Shown in pieces: positions 26,895 through 38,300 of a stretch of DNA of 64,000 bases. Positions within the stretch are counted from its first letter, which is position 1, and every line of letters begins with the position of its first letter. The position numbers were made by a program, and so were the translations under genes. The notes below the pieces were generated by a model that searched no databases, had not been told where the DNA came from, and worked only from the letters and a program-made list of their open reading frames with translations. The stretch is from Azospirillum brasilense (lineage in GTDB: Bacteria > Pseudomonadota > Alphaproteobacteria > Azospirillales > Azospirillaceae): NCBI RefSeq assembly GCF_008365405.1, contig NZ_QOKV01000010.1, forward strand, positions 1 to 64,000, read 5' to 3'.

Positions 26895-29241
26895 CGGCGG
26901 CACCATCCAACCGATCCGCGGCGGTGTCCACCGGGGCATCGAGCATGAAAGCGCCCGCAAGCATGTGATGGGCGCCGCGGCCTATACCGACGACATACCG
27001 GAACTCCCCGGCACGCTGCATGTCGCGGTGCGGCTGTCCGAGCGGGCGCACGCGCGCATTCTGGGCATTGACCTGTCGCGGGCGAAGCAGGCGCCGGGGG
27101 TGTACGCTGTCCTGACCTACGCCGACGTTCCGGGGGACGGCGACATCGGCACCATCCAGCGCGGCGATCCCATCCTGGCCGACGAGTTGGTAACCTACGC
27201 CGGGCAGGCGGTGGTCGCCGTGGCGGCGGAGACGCTGTTGCAGGCCCGCGCGGCGGCCCGGCTGGTGGAGATCTATTACGAGGACCTGCCGGCGGTGCTG
27301 ACCGCCGAGGCGGCGCTGGAAAAGGGCAGCTTCGTCTCCCCGCCGCTGACCTTCCGGCGTGGCGACGCGGCGGCGGAGGTTGCCGGGGCACCGCACCGGC
27401 TGACCGGCACGCTGGAGGTCGGCGGGCAGGATCATTTCTATCTGGAAGGCCACATCGCCTACGCCATCCCGAAGGAGGACGGCGACCTGCTGGTCCATTC
27501 CTCGACCCAGCACCCGGCGGAGGTCCAGCACGCCGTCGCCCAGGTGCTGGGGCGTCCGATGCACGGCATCGCCGTGGAATGCCGGCGCATGGGCGGCGGC
27601 TTCGGCGGCAAGGAGAGCCAGCCGGCGCAAATCGCCGCCATCGCCGGCCTCCTGGCGAACGCGACGAAGCGGCCCGTGAAGTTCCGCCTGGACCGCGACG
27701 ACGACATGCTGATGACCGGCAAGCGCCACGACTTCTTCGTGCGCTACGACGTCGGCTTCGACGCGGAGGGGCGCATCCAGGGTCTGGAGATGGACCTCGC
27801 CGGGCGCTGCGGCGTATCGCTGGACCTGTCCAACGGCGTGGTCGACCGCGCCATGTTCCACGCCGACAACGCCTATTACCTGCCGGCGGCGCGGATAACC
27901 GGGCACCGCTGCAAGACGAACACGGTGTCCAACACCGCCTTCCGCGGTTTCGGCGGGCCGCAGGGCGTCATCGCCATCGAGCATGTGGTGGACGAGATTG
28001 CCCGCTCCCTCGGCAAGGACCCGCTCGACGTGCGCCGCGCCAACCTCTATGGCGGACCGGGCCGCGACACCACCCATTACGGGATGCCGGTGGAGGAGCC
28101 GGAGATCCTGGCCGAGCTGATGGACCGGATCGAACGCGACGGCGACTACCGTCGTCGACGGGAGGAGATCCACGCCTTCAACGCCCGCAGCCCGGTGCTG
28201 AAGAAGGGGCTGGCGGTGACCCCCGTGAAGTTCGGCATCTCCTTCACCGTCAAGCACCTGAACCAGGCGGCGGCGCTGGTGCATGTCTACACCGACGGCT
28301 CCATCCAGGTGAACCACGGCGGGACCGAGATGGGGCAGGGCATCCACACCAAGATGGCCCAGATCGCCGCCCAGGAGTTCCAGATCGACGTCGAGCGGGT
28401 GCGCGTCACCGCCAGCGCCACCGACAAGGTGCCGAACGCCCCGCCCACCGCCGCGTCGGCCGGCACCGACCTGAACGGCATGGCGGTGCGCATCGCCGTG
28501 GGGACCATCCGCGACCGGCTGGTGGCATTCCTCGCCCAGCATTGCCACACCACGCCGGACAAGGTGGAGTTCCGCGACAACGCCGTCTTCGCCGGCAACC
28601 ACGCCATGACCTTCTCGGAGGTCGCGAAGCTCGCCTATCTGAACCGGGTATCGCTGTCCTCCACCGGCCATTACGCCACGCCGAAGATCTGGTGGGACCG
28701 CGAGAAATGCGAGGGGCGGCCCTTCTTCTACTTCTCCTGCGGCGTCGCGGTGACCGAGGCGCTGATCGACACGCTGACCGGCGAGTATAGCTTCCCCCGC
28801 GCCGATGTGCTGCACGACTGCTCCGGCAGCATCAACCCGGCCATCGACCTCGGGCAGGTGGAGGGCGCCTTCGTCCAGGGGCTCGGCTGGGTCACGTCGG
28901 AAGAGCTGTGGTGGGACGGCGAGGGACGCTTGCGCACCCACGCGCCCAGCACTTACAAGATCCCGACCTCGCGCTCGCTGCCGGAGGATTTCCGGGTCGC
29001 GCTCTACACCGACCGCCCCAACCGGGAGGACACGGTGTTCCGCTCCAAGGCGATCGGGGAGCCGCCGCTGATGCTCGGCATCTCGGCATGGCTGGCGCTG
29101 AAGGACGCCGTCGCGGCGGTGGGCGGCCACCGGCTGCCCGTGCGCCTCGACGCGCCCGCGACGCCGGAACGCGTGCTGTTGGCCGTCGAGGATGTAAAGG
29201 CCCAGAAGTTGAAAGCAGGGATGGGTTCCGCTGGTGGCTGA
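26887..29241 (+). CDS. xdhB: Xanthine dehydrogenase large subunit (molybdopterin)
   Basis: The 784-residue molybdenum-cofactor subunit that hydroxylates hypoxanthine and xanthine to urate. Diagnostic blocks are RMGGGFGGKESQ, NTAFRGFGGPQG, HGGTEMGQGIHTKM and the C-terminal KAIGEPPLMLG, which carries the catalytic Glu (Glu725). Length matches XdhB of Rhodobacter type. The last bases overlap the ureD GTG start by 8 bp, so translation of the urease genes may be coupled to it. No xdhC cofactor-insertion chaperone is present within the window. Confidence 0.96.
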   Translation: MADGGTIQPIRGGVHRGIEHESARKHVMGAAAYTDDIPELPGTLHVAVRLSERAHARILGIDLSRAKQAPGVYAVLTYADVPGDGDIGTIQRGDPILADELVTYAGQAVVAVAAETLLQARAAARLVEIYYEDLPAVLTAEAALEKGSFVSPPLTFRRGDAAAEVAGAPHRLTGTLEVGGQDHFYLEGHIAYAIPKEDGDLLVHSSTQHPAEVQHAVAQVLGRPMHGIAVECRRMGGGFGGKESQPAQIAAIAGLLANATKRPVKFRLDRDDDMLMTGKRHDFFVRYDVGFDAEGRIQGLEMDLAGRCGVSLDLSNGVVDRAMFHADNAYYLPAARITGHRCKTNTVSNTAFRGFGGPQGVIAIEHVVDEIARSLGKDPLDVRRANLYGGPGRDTTHYGMPVEEPEILAELMDRIERDGDYRRRREEIHAFNARSPVLKKGLAVTPVKFGISFTVKHLNQAAALVHVYTDGSIQVNHGGTEMGQGIHTKMAQIAAQEFQIDVERVRVTASATDKVPNAPPTAASAGTDLNGMAVRIAVGTIRDRLVAFLAQHCHTTPDKVEFRDNAVFAGNHAMTFSEVAKLAYLNRVSLSSTGHYATPKIWWDREKCEGRPFFYFSCGVAVTEALIDTLTGEYSFPRADVLHDCSGSINPAIDLGQVEGAFVQGLGWVTSEELWWDGEGRLRTHAPSTYKIPTSRSLPEDFRVALYTDRPNREDTVFRSKAIGEPPLMLGISAWLALKDAVAAVGGHRLPVRLDAPATPERVLLAVEDVKAQKLKAGMGSAGG

Positions 29242-30076
29242 TGCGTTGATGAAGAAGGTCGCCGTCCACGGCGCGGCGACGGTGCGGTTCGAGCATCGCC
29301 ATGGGGCCACGCGGCTCGCCACGCTCTACCACCACGACCCGCTGCGGGTGCTGCTGCCCGACCCGCGGGCGGGTGACCTGCCCATCGCGGTTCTGGTCAC
29401 CACCTCCGGCGGGCTGGTTGGCGGCGACCGGCTGGACGTCGCCCTGTCGGCGGGGCCGGGGGCGGCGGCGCTGGTGACGACCCAGGCGGCGGAGAAGGTC
29501 TACCGCTCCGCCGGGGCGGACTGCCGCATCGACACCCGCGTGACGGTGGAGGCCGGCGCTTGGCTGGAATGGATGCCGCAGGAGGCCATCGTCTTCGAGG
29601 GCTCCCGCCTGCGCCGCCTGACCCGGCTGGAACTGGAGAGCGACGCCCGCCTGATCGCCGGGGAGATGCTGGTCTTCGGGCGCGCCGCTTTCGGCGAGAC
29701 GGTCACCCGCGGCCTCGTCCGCGACGCCTGGGAGGTGGTGCGCGACGGCCGCCTCGCCTGGGCTGACGCCCTGCACATGGACGGCGACCTCGCCGAGACG
29801 CTGGCCCACCCGGCTGGCTTCGGCGGAGCCGGGGCCTGTGCCACGCTGCTGTTCGCCGCTCCCGACGCCGCGAGCCGGCTGGAGGCGCTGCGCGCGGCGG
29901 CGGAGGGGCTGGAGGGCGTGCGGGTCGGCGCCACCGCCTTCGACGGGCTGCTGGTCGTCCGCATCCTGGGCGGCGAGGCGCGGTCGGTGCGCGGCGCCTA
30001 CGCGGCGCTGTGGTCGCATCTGCGCTCGGCGGCGGCTGGGCTGCCGGTGCGGTTGCCAAGACTGTGGGAAGTCTGA
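29234..30076 (+). CDS. ureD: Urease accessory protein UreD
   Basis: The 280-residue scaffold protein that binds apo-urease and, with UreF and UreG, delivers nickel. Family blocks are [23 protein letters not shown] and [17 protein letters not shown]. The start is GTG 29234, overlapping xdhB by 8 bp; ATG 29249 (MKKVAVHG) is an alternative with about the same support. UreD is the first urease gene here, as in many alphaproteobacteria. The fusion of the reading of purine oxidation and urea hydrolysis genes is unusual enough to report separately. Confidence 0.95.
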   Translation: MADALMKKVAVHGAATVRFEHRHGATRLATLYHHDPLRVLLPDPRAGDLPIAVLVTTSGGLVGGDRLDVALSAGPGAAALVTTQAAEKVYRSAGADCRIDTRVTVEAGAWLEWMPQEAIVFEGSRLRRLTRLELESDARLIAGEMLVFGRAAFGETVTRGLVRDAWEVVRDGRLAWADALHMDGDLAETLAHPAGFGGAGACATLLFAAPDAASRLEALRAAAEGLEGVRVGATAFDGLLVVRILGGEARSVRGAYAALWSHLRSAAAGLPVRLPRLWEV

Positions 30077-30112
30077 CCCAATCGAAAGCGTACAGCGCCT
30101 GTCGAAACGGGA

Positions 30113-30140
30113 TTGGCGCATCGCAGCAACGTGGCATAAT
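30113..30140 (+). promoter_or_regulatory. Possible sigma-70-type promoter before ureA
   Basis: TTGGCG (30113-30118) and CATAAT (30135-30140) are separated by 16 bp within the only sizeable gap (100 bp) of the xdh-ure run. It could supply extra transcription of ureABC. The match is imperfect and not experimentally known. Confidence 0.3.
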
Positions 30141-30176
30141 CCCGCCAAACCATCGGGTAGGCGGAGAGACAGCCCC

Positions 30177-30479
30177 ATGAACCTGACACCGCGCGAGAAG
30201 GACAAGCTTCTCGTGGCCATGGCCGCCATGGTGGCGCGCCGCCGGCTGGAGCGTGGCGTGAAGCTGAACCATCCCGAGGCGGTGGCCCTCATCACCGACT
30301 ATGTGGTGGAAGGTGCCCGTGACGGGCGCACCGTGGCCGAGCTGATGCGCGACGGCGCGACGGTGATCACCCGCGATCAGGTGATGGACGGCATCCCGGA
30401 GATGATCCACGAAATCCAGGTCGAGGCCACCTTTCCCGACGGCACCAAGCTCGTCACCGTCCACCAGCCGATTCGCTAA
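30177..30479 (+). CDS. ureA: Urease subunit gamma
   Basis: The 100-residue gamma subunit, the standard length for a bacterial three-chain urease. It opens with [20 protein letters not shown] and has [21 protein letters not shown] and [25 protein letters not shown], all diagnostic. GGAGAG precedes ATG 30177 at good spacing. It is 11 bp upstream of ureB. With UreB and UreC it forms the (alpha-beta-gamma)3 urease that hydrolyses urea to ammonia and carbamate. Confidence 0.98.
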   Translation: MNLTPREKDKLLVAMAAMVARRRLERGVKLNHPEAVALITDYVVEGARDGRTVAELMRDGATVITRDQVMDGIPEMIHEIQVEATFPDGTKLVTVHQPIR

Positions 30480-30490
30480 GGGGAGCCCCG

Positions 30491-30796
30491 ATGAAACCCG
30501 GTGAAATCATCCCCGCCGCGGGCGAGATCGAACTCAACGCCGGCCGCGACACGGTGGAGCTGGACGTCGCCAACGCCGGTGACCGCCCGATCCAGGTCGG
30601 CTCGCACTATCACTTCGCCGAGACGAACGGGGCGCTGACCTTCGACCGTGAAAAGGCGCGCGGCTTCCGTCTGGACATCCCGGCCGGGACGGCGGTGCGC
30701 TTCGAGCCGGGGCAGACGCGGCGCGTGCGGCTGGTCGCCTACGCCGGCAACCGCGTGGTCATCGGCTTCAACGGCAAGGTCAACGGCAGCCTGTAA
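30491..30796 (+). CDS. ureB: Urease subunit beta
   Basis: The 101-residue beta subunit: [19 protein letters not shown] at the start, then [41 protein letters not shown] and the C-terminal [20 protein letters not shown] precedes ATG 30491. Present as a separate gene (not fused to gamma as in Helicobacter). The gap to ureC is 26 bp. Confidence 0.98.
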   Translation: MKPGEIIPAAGEIELNAGRDTVELDVANAGDRPIQVGSHYHFAETNGALTFDREKARGFRLDIPAGTAVRFEPGQTRRVRLVAYAGNRVVIGFNGKVNGSL

Positions 30797-30822
30797 AGGG
30801 CGCCAGCGGAGGGCATCAGACA

Positions 30823-32532
<1,710 letters not shown>

Positions 32533-32550
32533 GTGTGGGGTGACGGGTTC

Positions 32551-33402
32551 GTGATTGGTGTCTTCGATTCCGGGCATGGCGGTCTGACGGTGCTGCGCGC
32601 GCTGGTGGCCGCCGCTCCCGGGCGTCCCTTCGTGTATCTCGGCGACCATGCCGCCGCTCCCTATGGCCCGCGCAGCGAGGAGGACATCTACCGCCTGACG
32701 GTCCAGGGGGTGGAGCGGCTGTTCGCCCAGGGCTGCGGGCTGGTCGTCCTGGCCTGCAACACGGCGGCGGCAGTGGCCCTGCGGCGGATGCAGCGGACGT
32801 GGCTGCCCGTGGCCCATCCGGGCCGCAACGTGCTGGGCGTCCTGGTGCCGATGGTCGAGGCCATCACCCGCGTGCCCTGGATGCAGGACGGCCCCGCCGC
32901 CGACTGGCGTCCGGAGCCGCGGACGGTCGGCGTCTTCGCCACCCCGGCCACCGTCGCGTCGGGCTCCTTCCCGCGCGAGATCGGCAAGCGGGCGCCTGAC
33001 GTCCGGGTGGTGCAGCAGGCCTGCCCGGACCTCGTCCCGCTGATCGAGCGCGGGGCGGGGGACGCGGAACTGGCCCCGGCGGTGCGCGGCTATGTGCGGG
33101 CGCTGCTGGCGCAGTTGGATGGACGCCCGCTCGACGCGGCGGTGCTCGGCTGCACCCACTACCCGCTGGTGGCGCATCTCTTCGCGGAGGCGCTGCCGCC
33201 GGGGGTGGAGGTGCTGTGCCAGCCCAGCTTGGTCGCCCGCTCGCTGGACAATTACCTGGAGCGCCACCCCGAATACGCCCCCGCGCCGAGCGAGGCGGCG
33301 GGCGTCCTTCGTTTCTTCACCACGGGAGCGGCGGAACCGGTCGGCGCCCTCGCGGGACGTTTCTTCGGCCGGCCCACACCCTTCGAACGGCTTTCTCCAT
33401 GA
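32551..33402 (+). CDS. murI: Glutamate racemase (Asp/Glu racemase family)
   Basis: A 283-residue racemase that makes D-glutamate for peptidoglycan. Both catalytic cysteines are present (Cys69 in [10 protein letters not shown] and Cys201 in GCTHYPL), with the N-terminal [13 protein letters not shown] and [11 protein letters not shown] use GTG 32551 because it gives the usual M-IGVFDSG start; GTG 32533, immediately after the ureC stop, is possible. It lies inside the urease operon between ureC and ureE, with its stop overlapping the ureE start (ATGA). Its tie to urease is not obvious; simple co-transcription is the cautious reading. Confidence 0.9.
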   Translation: MIGVFDSGHGGLTVLRALVAAAPGRPFVYLGDHAAAPYGPRSEEDIYRLTVQGVERLFAQGCGLVVLACNTAAAVALRRMQRTWLPVAHPGRNVLGVLVPMVEAITRVPWMQDGPAADWRPEPRTVGVFATPATVASGSFPREIGKRAPDVRVVQQACPDLVPLIERGAGDAELAPAVRGYVRALLAQLDGRPLDAAVLGCTHYPLVAHLFAEALPPGVEVLCQPSLVARSLDNYLERHPEYAPAPSEAAGVLRFFTTGAAEPVGALAGRFFGRPTPFERLSP

Positions 33403-33986
33403 CCGACACGCTCCGCCGCGCCACCCGAGTCCACGCCCGCGGCCATTGGCCCGCCGAGCGCGAGGCCGGCACGGTGACCCTCGCCTTCGACGACCGCCAC
33501 CGGCGGCGCATGGTGATGACGGACGACGGAGGGTCCGATTTCCTGCTCGACCTGCCGCGCGCGGTCGCGCTCGACCATGGCGACGGGCTGGAGTTGGGCG
33601 ACGGCGCCTTCCTGCGCGTGGTCGCCGCCGACGAGGAGCTGATGGAGGTGCGCTGCGGTGGCGGGACGGAGGGCTTCGCCCGCATCGCGTGGCATCTCGG
33701 CAACCGCCATCTGCCGGTGCAGATCGTCGGCGAGACCATCCGCCTGCGCCGCGACCATGTGATCGAGGACATGCTGAAGGGGCTGGGGGCCAGCGTCGCC
33801 GCCATCCACGCGCCCTTCGCGCCGGAGGGCGGGGCCTACTCGGGGCAGGGGCACGGCCACTCGCACGTCCATGATCATGGGCATGACCACGATCATGGTC
33901 ATTCGCATTCACACAGCCACTCCCATTCCCACGCGCATGGGCACTCCCATTCCCATGGGCATTCCCACGGGCATTCGCATGACTGA
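33399..33986 (+). CDS. ureE: Urease nickel metallochaperone UreE with long His tail
   Basis: The 195-residue UreE delivers nickel to the UreDFG-apourease complex. The N-terminal peptide-binding domain and the central metal-binding domain ([29 protein letters not shown]) are standard. The C terminus is a run of 22 consecutive X-His dipeptides (Gly, Ser, Asp, Val or Ala before each His) ending in Asp. Such tails bind several Ni2+ ions and are known from Klebsiella UreE, but this one is long and strictly alternating. The start ATG overlaps the murI stop by 4 bp, and the stop is 6 bp past the next candidate ATG (ureF). Confidence 0.95.
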   Translation: MTDTLRRATRVHARGHWPAEREAGTVTLAFDDRHRRRMVMTDDGGSDFLLDLPRAVALDHGDGLELGDGAFLRVVAADEELMEVRCGGGTEGFARIAWHLGNRHLPVQIVGETIRLRRDHVIEDMLKGLGASVAAIHAPFAPEGGAYSGQGHGHSHVHDHGHDHDHGHSHSHSHSHSHAHGHSHSHGHSHGHSHD

Positions 33987-34778
33987 GGGCGCTTGCCCCC
34001 TCCCTAACCCTCCCCCGCTTCGCGAGGGAGGGGACTTGGACAAGGATAGGCACCCTCTCCCGCGCAGCGGGGGAGGGTCGGGGTGGGGGCCCGTCTCGGC
34101 CACCCACCTCACCAAGCTCCTCGCCTGGCTGTCGCCGTCCTTCCCGGTCGGCGGCTTCTCCTACAGCCACGGCATCGAGGCGGCGGTGGAGCAGGGCCTC
34201 GTCCGCGACCGCGACACGCTGGCGCGCTGGATGGACGGCATCCTGCGCCACGGCGCCGGGCGGACCGACGGCATGCTCTTCGTTGCCGCCCATCGCGCGA
34301 TGCTGGCGGACGACGAGGCGGGCTTCGCCTGGACGGTCGAGCGCGCCGACGCCATGCGCGCCTCCTCCGAAACCGCGCTGGAGAGCCGCGCGCAGGGGCA
34401 GGCCTTCCTCATCGCCGTGCGGGCTGCTTGGCCGCTGGAAGGGATGGAGCGCTGGGACCGGGTGATCGCCGACGGCGGCCGCCCGGTCGCTTACGCCGTC
34501 GCCGTGGCACTGGCGGCCGCGCTGATCGGCGTGCCGGAGGGACCCGCCCTGTCGGCCTATCTGCACGCCTTTGCCGCCAACCTCGTCTCCGCCGGGGTGC
34601 GGCTGGTGCCGCTGGGGCAGACGGACGGGCAGAAGGCCCTGGCGGCGCTCGATTCCGTGGTGCACTCTGCGGCGGAGGCCGCGCTGGCCACCCCGCTCGA
34701 CGATCTGGGCAGCCGCGCCATGGCCGTCGATTGGACCTCCATGATCCACGAAACCCAATACACGAGGTTGTTCCGCTC

Positions 34779-34782
<4 letters not shown>
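33979..34782 (+). CDS. ureF: Urease accessory protein UreF with a repeat-encoded N-terminal extension
   Basis: UreF regulates GTPase-driven nickel transfer. The family domain begins near residue 41 ([24 protein letters not shown]) and runs to the end ([16 protein letters not shown]), about 227 residues, the normal size. The only in-frame ATG is 33979, overlapping the ureE stop (ATGACTGA). That adds about 38 residues (Pro/Gly/Arg-rich) encoded by the GC-rich double palindrome at 33991-34089. If this start is used, an intergenic repeat has become coding; otherwise a non-ATG start (such as TTG near 34035) is needed. The ureG start overlaps the stop by 4 bp. Confidence 0.9.
33991..34089. repeat. 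GC-rich double-palindrome element within the 5' part of ureF
   Basis: The first palindrome pairs CCCTCCC (34008-34014) with GGGAGGG (34026-34032); the second pairs ACCCTCTCCCGC (34052-34063) with GCGGGGGAGGGT (34067-34078). Similar CCCTCCCCC / GGGGGAGGG elements occur between gcl and hyi and between glxR and glycerate kinase. Here the element lies between the ureE stop and the conserved part of ureF and is open in the ureF frame. Confidence 0.8.
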
Positions 34783-35417
<635 letters not shown>

Positions 35418-35517
35418 CCGCTTCGCAGAAGAAGCAGGCGCGGAACCTCCGTCTTGGCCGTGCTGTTTTCCCCGCGTGAGACGCACACGCACGGAAACCA
35501 AGCCGGAGGCACCCACG

Positions 35518-36402
35518 ATGAAACGCCTGCTCCTCAGCGCCGCCATGATCGCGGGGGCGCTCGGGCCTTGGCCGGCTTTCGCCGAGACCTGCCCGGAGGG
35601 GGTGAACCGGCTGGGCCAGCGCATCGGCGCGCTGGAGGCCGCCGGCAACCAGACTCCCGCCTCCATCAGCCCGCAGGAGATCGGCCAACTCCGCGCCCTG
35701 CGCCAGACCGCCGAGCGCGCCGGGCAGCGGGGCGGCGAGCCGGCCTGCCAGACCATCCTGGGTGAGGCCGACGCGCTGCTGCGCGCGGTCGAGCATCCGC
35801 GCGTGGTCGCCGCCGACGACCTGTCGAAGGCCAAGCTGCACAACGCCAGCGGCGAGGAAATGGGCTCCATTTCCGAACTGGTGGTCGATCCGAACACCGG
35901 GCGCGTCGCCTACGCCGTGGTCGAGGCCGGCGGCTTCCTCGGTCTGGGCGAGCGCAACTTCCCTGTTCCATGGGCATTGGTCCAGCCGGCGCAGGCCGGC
36001 GACGGTTATGTCCTGAACGTGACCAAGGACCGGCTGACCGCGGCGCCCCAGTTCACCCGCTCCAACCGTCCGGACATGTCGGACCGGCAATGGGCGATGG
36101 CGCTGCACACCTATTACGGGGTCCAGCCCTATTGGATGCGCGACGGTGCGGCCCTCGCTGCGGTTGGTATGCCGGAGGGCGGTGCAGCGGGGACGCCGCA
36201 GCTCCAGTCGGAGGTGCAACGTCTCTCGCAGGAGGTGGACCGGCTGAACCGCGAGCTGTCGCAGGCCCGCACACTGGCCGATACGGCCCGCAAGCCCGAT
36301 GGGACGGCGCAGCCGGGCTCGTCCGGTTCGACCGGCGCCGCGCCGGCGCCGGACCAGGGCGGACACCAGGGCGGGTCCACGCCGCCCGCTCCGCAGCAGT
36401 GA
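35518..36402 (+). CDS. Secreted PRC-barrel protein with C-terminal coiled coil
   Basis: A 294-residue protein with a signal peptide (about residues 1-22, ending PAFA-ET), an all-helical segment to about 95, and one PRC-barrel repeat (DDLSKAKLHNASGEEMGSISELVVDPNTGRVAYAVVEA with NFPVPWALV). It is followed by a short helical coiled-coil stretch (LQSEVQRLSQEVDRLNRELSQA) and a Pro/Gly/Ser-rich tail. It is a relative of the two-barrel protein at 22091-22840. Function is unknown; a periplasmic scaffold or adaptor role is only a guess. ATG 35518 has a weak upstream ribosome-binding site. Confidence 0.8.
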   Translation: MKRLLLSAAMIAGALGPWPAFAETCPEGVNRLGQRIGALEAAGNQTPASISPQEIGQLRALRQTAERAGQRGGEPACQTILGEADALLRAVEHPRVVAADDLSKAKLHNASGEEMGSISELVVDPNTGRVAYAVVEAGGFLGLGERNFPVPWALVQPAQAGDGYVLNVTKDRLTAAPQFTRSNRPDMSDRQWAMALHTYYGVQPYWMRDGAALAAVGMPEGGAAGTPQLQSEVQRLSQEVDRLNRELSQARTLADTARKPDGTAQPGSSGSTGAAPAPDQGGHQGGSTPPAPQQ

Positions 36403-36445
36403 CCCCCGAAGCAGTGACTATAGAAAAAGATCGAGGAGAGCAGCG

Positions 36446-36865
36446 ATGGCGATGACGAGCCAACAGGGCATGGGCAGCCGCAACGCGGCCCTGCCGGACG
36501 ATCTCGAACGCATGATCAACGTCGGGCACACCGAACGTCTGGTGTCGCTGGTCGGGGGCGGGCTTCTCGCCGTGCTCGGGCTTCGCCGTCCGACCGTTGC
36601 CGGGGCGGCGCTGGCGCTGGCCGGCGGCGCTCTGGTCGCTCGCGGACTGACGGGCTATTGCCCGGCAAAGGCGATGATGGAGGAGCGGGGCGGCCATCAC
36701 GGGGCGAGCACCCCCGCCGAGGATGTGGAACAGGGCGTCCATCGGTATTCCCGACATCCCGGTGACATCTACGACGATGCCGACGAGAAAGAGAAGGTGG
36801 ACGAGGCGTCTATGGAGTCCTTTCCGGCCAGCGATCCGCCGTCCTTCACGCCCGGCGCCGTTTGA
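36446..36865 (+). CDS. DUF2892-like small membrane protein
   Basis: A 139-residue protein with an N-terminal amphipathic stretch (NVGHTERLVSLVGG), two hydrophobic helices (GGLLAVLGLRRP and AGAALALAGGALVARGL) and GYCPAK, as in DUF2892/YgaP-type membrane segments. The C-terminal half is hydrophilic and acidic and ends in a conserved-looking SMESFPASDPPSFTPG motif, seen in many alphaproteobacterial proteins of unknown role. GAGGAGAG precedes ATG 36446. A strong terminator follows 18 bp after the stop. Confidence 0.8.
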   Translation: MAMTSQQGMGSRNAALPDDLERMINVGHTERLVSLVGGGLLAVLGLRRPTVAGAALALAGGALVARGLTGYCPAKAMMEERGGHHGASTPAEDVEQGVHRYSRHPGDIYDDADEKEKVDEASMESFPASDPPSFTPGAV

Positions 36866-36882
36866 TCGTTTCTGGTCCTGTG

Positions 36883-36914
36883 ACAAAGGCCCCTCCGAAA
36901 GGTGGGGCCTTTGT
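36883..36914 (+). terminator. Intrinsic terminator after DUF2892-like gene
   Basis: ACAAAGGCCCC (36883-36893) and GGGGCCTTTGT (36904-36914) form a perfect 11-bp stem with a 10-nt loop, followed by CTTTGTTG. The region to 37153 is AT-rich and probably contains the fabI promoter. Confidence 0.85.
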
Positions 36915-37153
36915 CTTTGTTGCGGTCTTCTCCATGAACACGCAAGAAAGGGGCATGGAGTGCCGTTGCGGACTTCGCGTCTTCGCTGTGTGAAGGCTGT
37001 GTTACGGATAAACAAAGCGATAATGTCGGATATATTGCGACTTTAACAAGTTGCCTATGACCTTCGATTGCATTATGGTGCGTTGCACAATTCGAGTGAT
37101 CCGATCTGGCGCACTCTGAATCCGGCCACCTTGCAATCCGGGAAAGCCAGCCT

Positions 37154-37939
37154 ATGACCACGATCATCCCCGCCGCCGCCACCCTTGAAGGCAAAAAGGG
37201 CCTCGTGCTCGGCATCGCCAACGATCAGTCGATCGCGTGGGGCTGCGCCCGCGCCTTCCGCGCGCTGGGCGCGGATCTCGCGGTCAGCTACCTCAACGAC
37301 AAGGCGAAGCGCTTCGTCGAGCCGCTGGCTGAACAGCTGGAGGCCGAAATCTTCGAGCCGGTGGACGTCACCGGCGAGGGTGAGCTGAAGGCCATCTTCG
37401 AGAAGATCGAGCAGAAGTGGGGCAAGCTGGACTTCGCGTTGCATTCCATCGCCTTCGCCCCGAAGGACGATCTGCACGGCCGCGTCGTCGATTGCTCGCG
37501 CGAGGGCTTCCAGATGGCGATGGACGTGTCCTGCCACTCCTTCATCCGCATGGCCCGCTATGCCGAGCCGCTGATGAAGGACGGCGGTTCGCTGTTCACC
37601 ATGTCCTATTTCGGCGCCAACCGCGTGATCGACAATTACGGCGTCATGGGTCCGGTGAAGGCCGCCCTGGAAGCCAGCGTGCGCTATCTGGCGGCGGAAC
37701 TGGGGCCGAAGGGCATCCGCGTGCACGCGATCTCCCCCGGTCCGATCAAGACCCGCGCCGCCTCCGGCATCGCCCATTTCGACGAGCTGATGGAGAAGGC
37801 CGCGGAGCGCGCGCCGGAGCAGCGCCTCGTCACCATCGAAGAGGTCGGCTACACCACCGCCTTCCTGGCGACGGACGGCGCCAAGGGAATCACCGGCAGC
37901 ACCACCTATGTGGATTGCGGCTATTCGATCGTCGGCTGA
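37154..37939 (+). CDS. fabI: Enoyl-ACP reductase (NADH), FabI type
   Basis: Catalyses the last reduction in fatty acid elongation. The 261-residue SDR-fold protein has the FabI cofactor motif LGIANDQSIAWG, SIAFAP and the catalytic Y-X6-K (Tyr162 and Lys169 in NYGVMGPVK) with Tyr152 upstream, and the C-terminal GITGSTTYVDCGYSIVG. Length is typical. It is preceded by a 240-bp AT-rich gap and followed by a hairpin terminator, so it seems monocistronic. Azospirilla and relatives often carry more than one fabI-like gene; I cannot tell which copy this is. Confidence 0.96.
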   Translation: MTTIIPAAATLEGKKGLVLGIANDQSIAWGCARAFRALGADLAVSYLNDKAKRFVEPLAEQLEAEIFEPVDVTGEGELKAIFEKIEQKWGKLDFALHSIAFAPKDDLHGRVVDCSREGFQMAMDVSCHSFIRMARYAEPLMKDGGSLFTMSYFGANRVIDNYGVMGPVKAALEASVRYLAAELGPKGIRVHAISPGPIKTRAASGIAHFDELMEKAAERAPEQRLVTIEEVGYTTAFLATDGAKGITGSTTYVDCGYSIVG

Positions 37940-38005
37940 CCGAGCAGCCGTTCACAGATAAGTTGGGGCGGCCGATCATCGCCTCTTCTTCATAAAACCG
38001 GTGTG

Positions 38006-38040
38006 AAGGCAGGCGGAAACATGAAGTTTCCCCTGCCTTT
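38006..38040 (+). terminator. Intrinsic terminator after fabI
   Basis: AAGGCAGG-c-GGAAAC pairs with GTTTCC-c-CCTGCCTT (a 14-bp stem with one internal mismatch) around a short ATGA loop, ending in CTTTCC. It lies 66 bp downstream of the fabI stop. Confidence 0.65.
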
Positions 38041-38300
38041 CCGCGTCTTCGTCTTGGTGCGGCAAAATGCCATGTGACCATCGTATGCGTTCGTTTTGTA
38101 GAAAATGCGCCCATAATGCAGGCAAAGGCCGCCGGTCGCGGAGTCGGCGGTAACAAGGGTCGCGGCGTCTGGTATTTACGGTTTTTTGACGGATTGCGCA
38201 CCTTCATCTTCAGTTGCGCAGGTACGGCGCGCTTCCCTTCAATGCGGTGGCTTTCGGCGGGACTGCCCGGTGGCCGCGGAAGACAGGGTGCGGAGGGTTC

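Noticed and set aside
26293-29322. A 1009-codon minus-strand frame opposite xdhA/xdhB
   Set aside because: Antisense shadow of xanthine dehydrogenase caused by codon bias; no ribosome-binding site or domain.
30113-30128. Sigma-54 promoter upstream of ureA (TTGGCG...GCA)
   Set aside because: The GG-GC distance is nine rather than ten bases, so only a sigma-70-like reading was kept.
33850-33983. CAT/CAC-rich tandem-like DNA as a satellite or CRISPR-like repeat
   Set aside because: It is fully explained by the alternating X-His codons of the UreE tail; no spacers or conserved direct-repeat units.
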